Of a DNA stretch of 6,657 bases, positions 5,481 to 6,657 are shown piece by piece. Positions within the stretch are counted from its first letter, which is position 1. Each line of letters opens with the position of its first letter. The position numbers were made by a program, and so were the translations under genes. The notes below the pieces were generated by a model. The model saw nothing but the letters and a program-made list of their open reading frames with translations, had not been told where the DNA came from and made no database searches. Source of the stretch: an uncultured Selenomonadales bacterium (GTDB taxonomy: Bacteria > Bacillota_C > Negativicutes > Selenomonadales > Selenomonadaceae); contig CALGGX010000019.1 in the NCBI GenBank assembly GCA_937916025.1, positions 1-6,657 of the forward strand, in the 5' to 3' direction.

Positions 5481-6657
5481 TTACAAATCGAATCGGCAGA
5501 ATTTCGTCTTCAATTGCCGACAATTGTCCTCGAGCGCGCCTCGGATATCATCCGGAATGCCGTCCGCCGCGCGGCTTCGGATATTCATTTCGATCGACAG
5601 TTCCAAATTCGGCAACATCTTCAGCGTGTCGACGATCTCGTTCATCATCTTGTCGAGTTCTTTCGACATGCTATCCGAATTCAGCTCGAGCGTCATCGAG
5701 AATCTCGTCGGCAACGGCTCCGGCAAATCTTCCGTTTCTTCTTCAATCGGCTCTTCGGTCGTGTCATCGACAATCTCCGAACCTTCGAGCCGCGCCGAGG
5801 CTTCAGCCGCGCTCACCAACAGCTGATCGTTCGCTTGGATATCGGGCGGCTCGCCGATTATCAGATGCTCATACCCGTCCGTCTCGTCGTTGTATTCGTC
5901 CGCCAATCCGAAGTACCCCACACGAACGCCTGCACGAATCGCTTGGAGCAACACGCTTTGATTGTACAATCTCGGCGCGTAAACGTATTGCGCAAAGAAA
6001 TTCCACAGCTCATCGACATAAACATGCGGCTTCTCTTTGAAAAAGTACTCGTCGAGCGTCGCTGCCAACAATCGGGAAGACAATTCGCGAATAAGCACAT
6101 CGTTTTTGCACCAATAATCATGCGCCTCCTCGACGTTGTTCAAAGCCTTGCCTTGCAACGTCTTTTCCTGCCAATCAATTTGCTTTATGTCCGACTCGGT
6201 CGGGACGAGCGCGTGAATGTATGTCGCCGAAATTTGCGCCTTGATTTTCTGCTCGAGATCGTCCAAAGTACTGTTGACATCTTCGAGCTGTTTTTGATCC
6301 AAATTGTGTTTGTCGATCTCATCCAAAATCTTTTTCCAAGCCTTTCGGCTCCGAATGAGTTTCTTCAGCGATTCCAAAGCCGAACCGTCGCCCGCCAAAA
6401 ACAACACCATGTTTTTGTAACGCAACTCATTCAAAATTCCTTCCGCCGCCGCGATCGCCGCGCATTTTTTTCCATCCCGACGCTCGAAAGGATATTGCGG
6501 CGGCAAAATCACCAATTGCACTCCGAACCCGTTGTCGGCAATCGCTTCCGCCCGCGCCGTCGCATGAGTTTTGTAGAATTTACCGTTTGTTCCAAACGAC
6601 TTCTCAAGCAAATCGATGATATCAAAATCCACATCTCCGATTTCCGCTTCAAAATCC
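5481..6657 (-). CDS. DUF499-family (COG1483-type) ATPase, C-terminal part, cut by window edge
   Basis: The frame is open to the end of the window, so only the last 391 residues are seen; the P-loop ATPase half would lie beyond it. A GTG at 6632 is internal, not the start. Seen: a VQLVILPPQYPF strand (about 47-58), RYKNMVLFLAGD (79-90), RKAWKKI (105-111), a Leu-rich helical region around LDELWNFF-like DELWNFFAQYVYAPRL (about 215-229), then AIRAGVRVGYFGLAD (239-253). After an acidic linker (DDTTEEPIEEETEDLPEP, about 297-314) comes a closing module starting PTRFSMTLEL and including LSIEMNIRSRAADGIPDD (353-370), LEDN and QLK. This order is characteristic, from memory, of DUF499 ATPases about 1,000 residues long. 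DUF499 proteins are often found with DUF1156 methyltransferases in defence islands. No partner is visible here, so a defence role is only a possibility. It is probably co-transcribed with the cyclase downstream. Confidence 0.75.
   Translation of the reverse strand, partial: DFEAEIGDVDFDIIDLLEKSFGTNGKFYKTHATARAEAIADNGFGVQLVILPPQYPFERRDGKKCAAIAAAEGILNELRYKNMVLFLAGDGSALESLKKLIRSRKAWKKILDEIDKHNLDQKQLEDVNSTLDDLEQKIKAQISATYIHALVPTESDIKQIDWQEKTLQGKALNNVEEAHDYWCKNDVLIRELSSRLLAATLDEYFFKEKPHVYVDELWNFFAQYVYAPRLYNQSVLLQAIRAGVRVGYFGLADEYNDETDGYEHLIIGEPPDIQANDQLLVSAAEASARLEGSEIVDDTTEEPIEEETEDLPEPLPTRFSMTLELNSDSMSKELDKMMNEIVDTLKMLPNLELSIEMNIRSRAADGIPDDIRGALEDNCRQLKTKFCRFDL

Noticed and set aside
5458..5523. 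Upstream extension of the diguanylate cyclase by 22 residues
   Set aside because: It would overlap the end of the DUF499 gene; the ATG at 5457 has a good ribosome-binding site and places the membrane span normally near the N-terminus.
5300..6040. 246-codon plus-strand frame over the cyclase start and DUF499 end
   Set aside because: It is antisense across two real genes and their junction, is Arg/Ser-rich, and has no motif.
6630..6632. GTG as the start of the DUF499 gene
   Set aside because: The frame continues upstream to the window edge with similar residues and the family is much longer; there is no ribosome-binding site, so the gene is partial here.
1..6657. tRNA, rRNA, CRISPR array, insertion sequence or riboswitch
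   Set aside because: I looked on both strands and saw no cloverleaf, repeat array, transposase or terminal inverted repeats, and no leader long enough for a riboswitch.

Overview
The window holds seven protein-coding genes, two of them cut by the window edges, packed with almost no spare DNA. Well-formed Shine-Dalgarno sequences of the UAAGGAGGUGA type, near-consensus sigma-70/sigma-A promoters, a corrinoid/siroheme gene, a Cache-HAMP-GGDEF sensor and a DUF499 ATPase fit a Bacillota-type anaerobe. Negativicutes is my best but unproven guess.

Layout: (1) 1-332, minus: 5' part of cobA (uroporphyrinogen-III C-methyltransferase), with its own promoter. (2) 333-439: a strong intrinsic terminator followed by the cobA promoter. 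(3) 440-778 and 790-1392, minus: two AT-rich hypothetical genes, a 112-residue Asn/Ser-rich protein and a 200-residue DUF6033-like protein. The second appears to lack its proper 5' end. (4) 1415-2242, minus: metF (methylenetetrahydrofolate reductase). (5) 2243-2338: a compact divergent promoter region in which one palindromic -10 box, ATTATAAT, can serve both strands. (6) about 2339-3880, plus: a membrane protein fused to a spermidine-synthase-like methyltransferase-fold domain, probably starting at a non-AUG codon. (7) 3895-5457, minus: membrane-bound Cache-HAMP-GGDEF diguanylate cyclase. (8) 5481-6657, minus: C-terminal part of a DUF499 (COG1483-type) ATPase, 23 bp upstream of the cyclase and probably in the same transcript.

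Transcription as I read it: metF, the DUF6033-like gene and the 112-aa gene form one leftward unit from the promoter near 2285-2313 to the terminator at 383-420. cobA restarts from its own promoter. The DUF499 gene and the cyclase form a second leftward unit that runs into the rightward membrane/spermidine-synthase-like gene with only 14 bp between the stop codons.

The main oddity is a sharp change of base composition at about 1415-1440. DNA on the left is roughly 29-43% GC with ordinary TCGA use. DNA on the right is roughly 50-57% GC and very rich in TCGA. The break falls where the 3' end of metF overlaps a DUF6033-like frame that has no good start codon, so it could be a recombination join, a transferred segment or an assembly chimera. 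The second oddity is the symmetrical shared promoter and the non-AUG start next to it.
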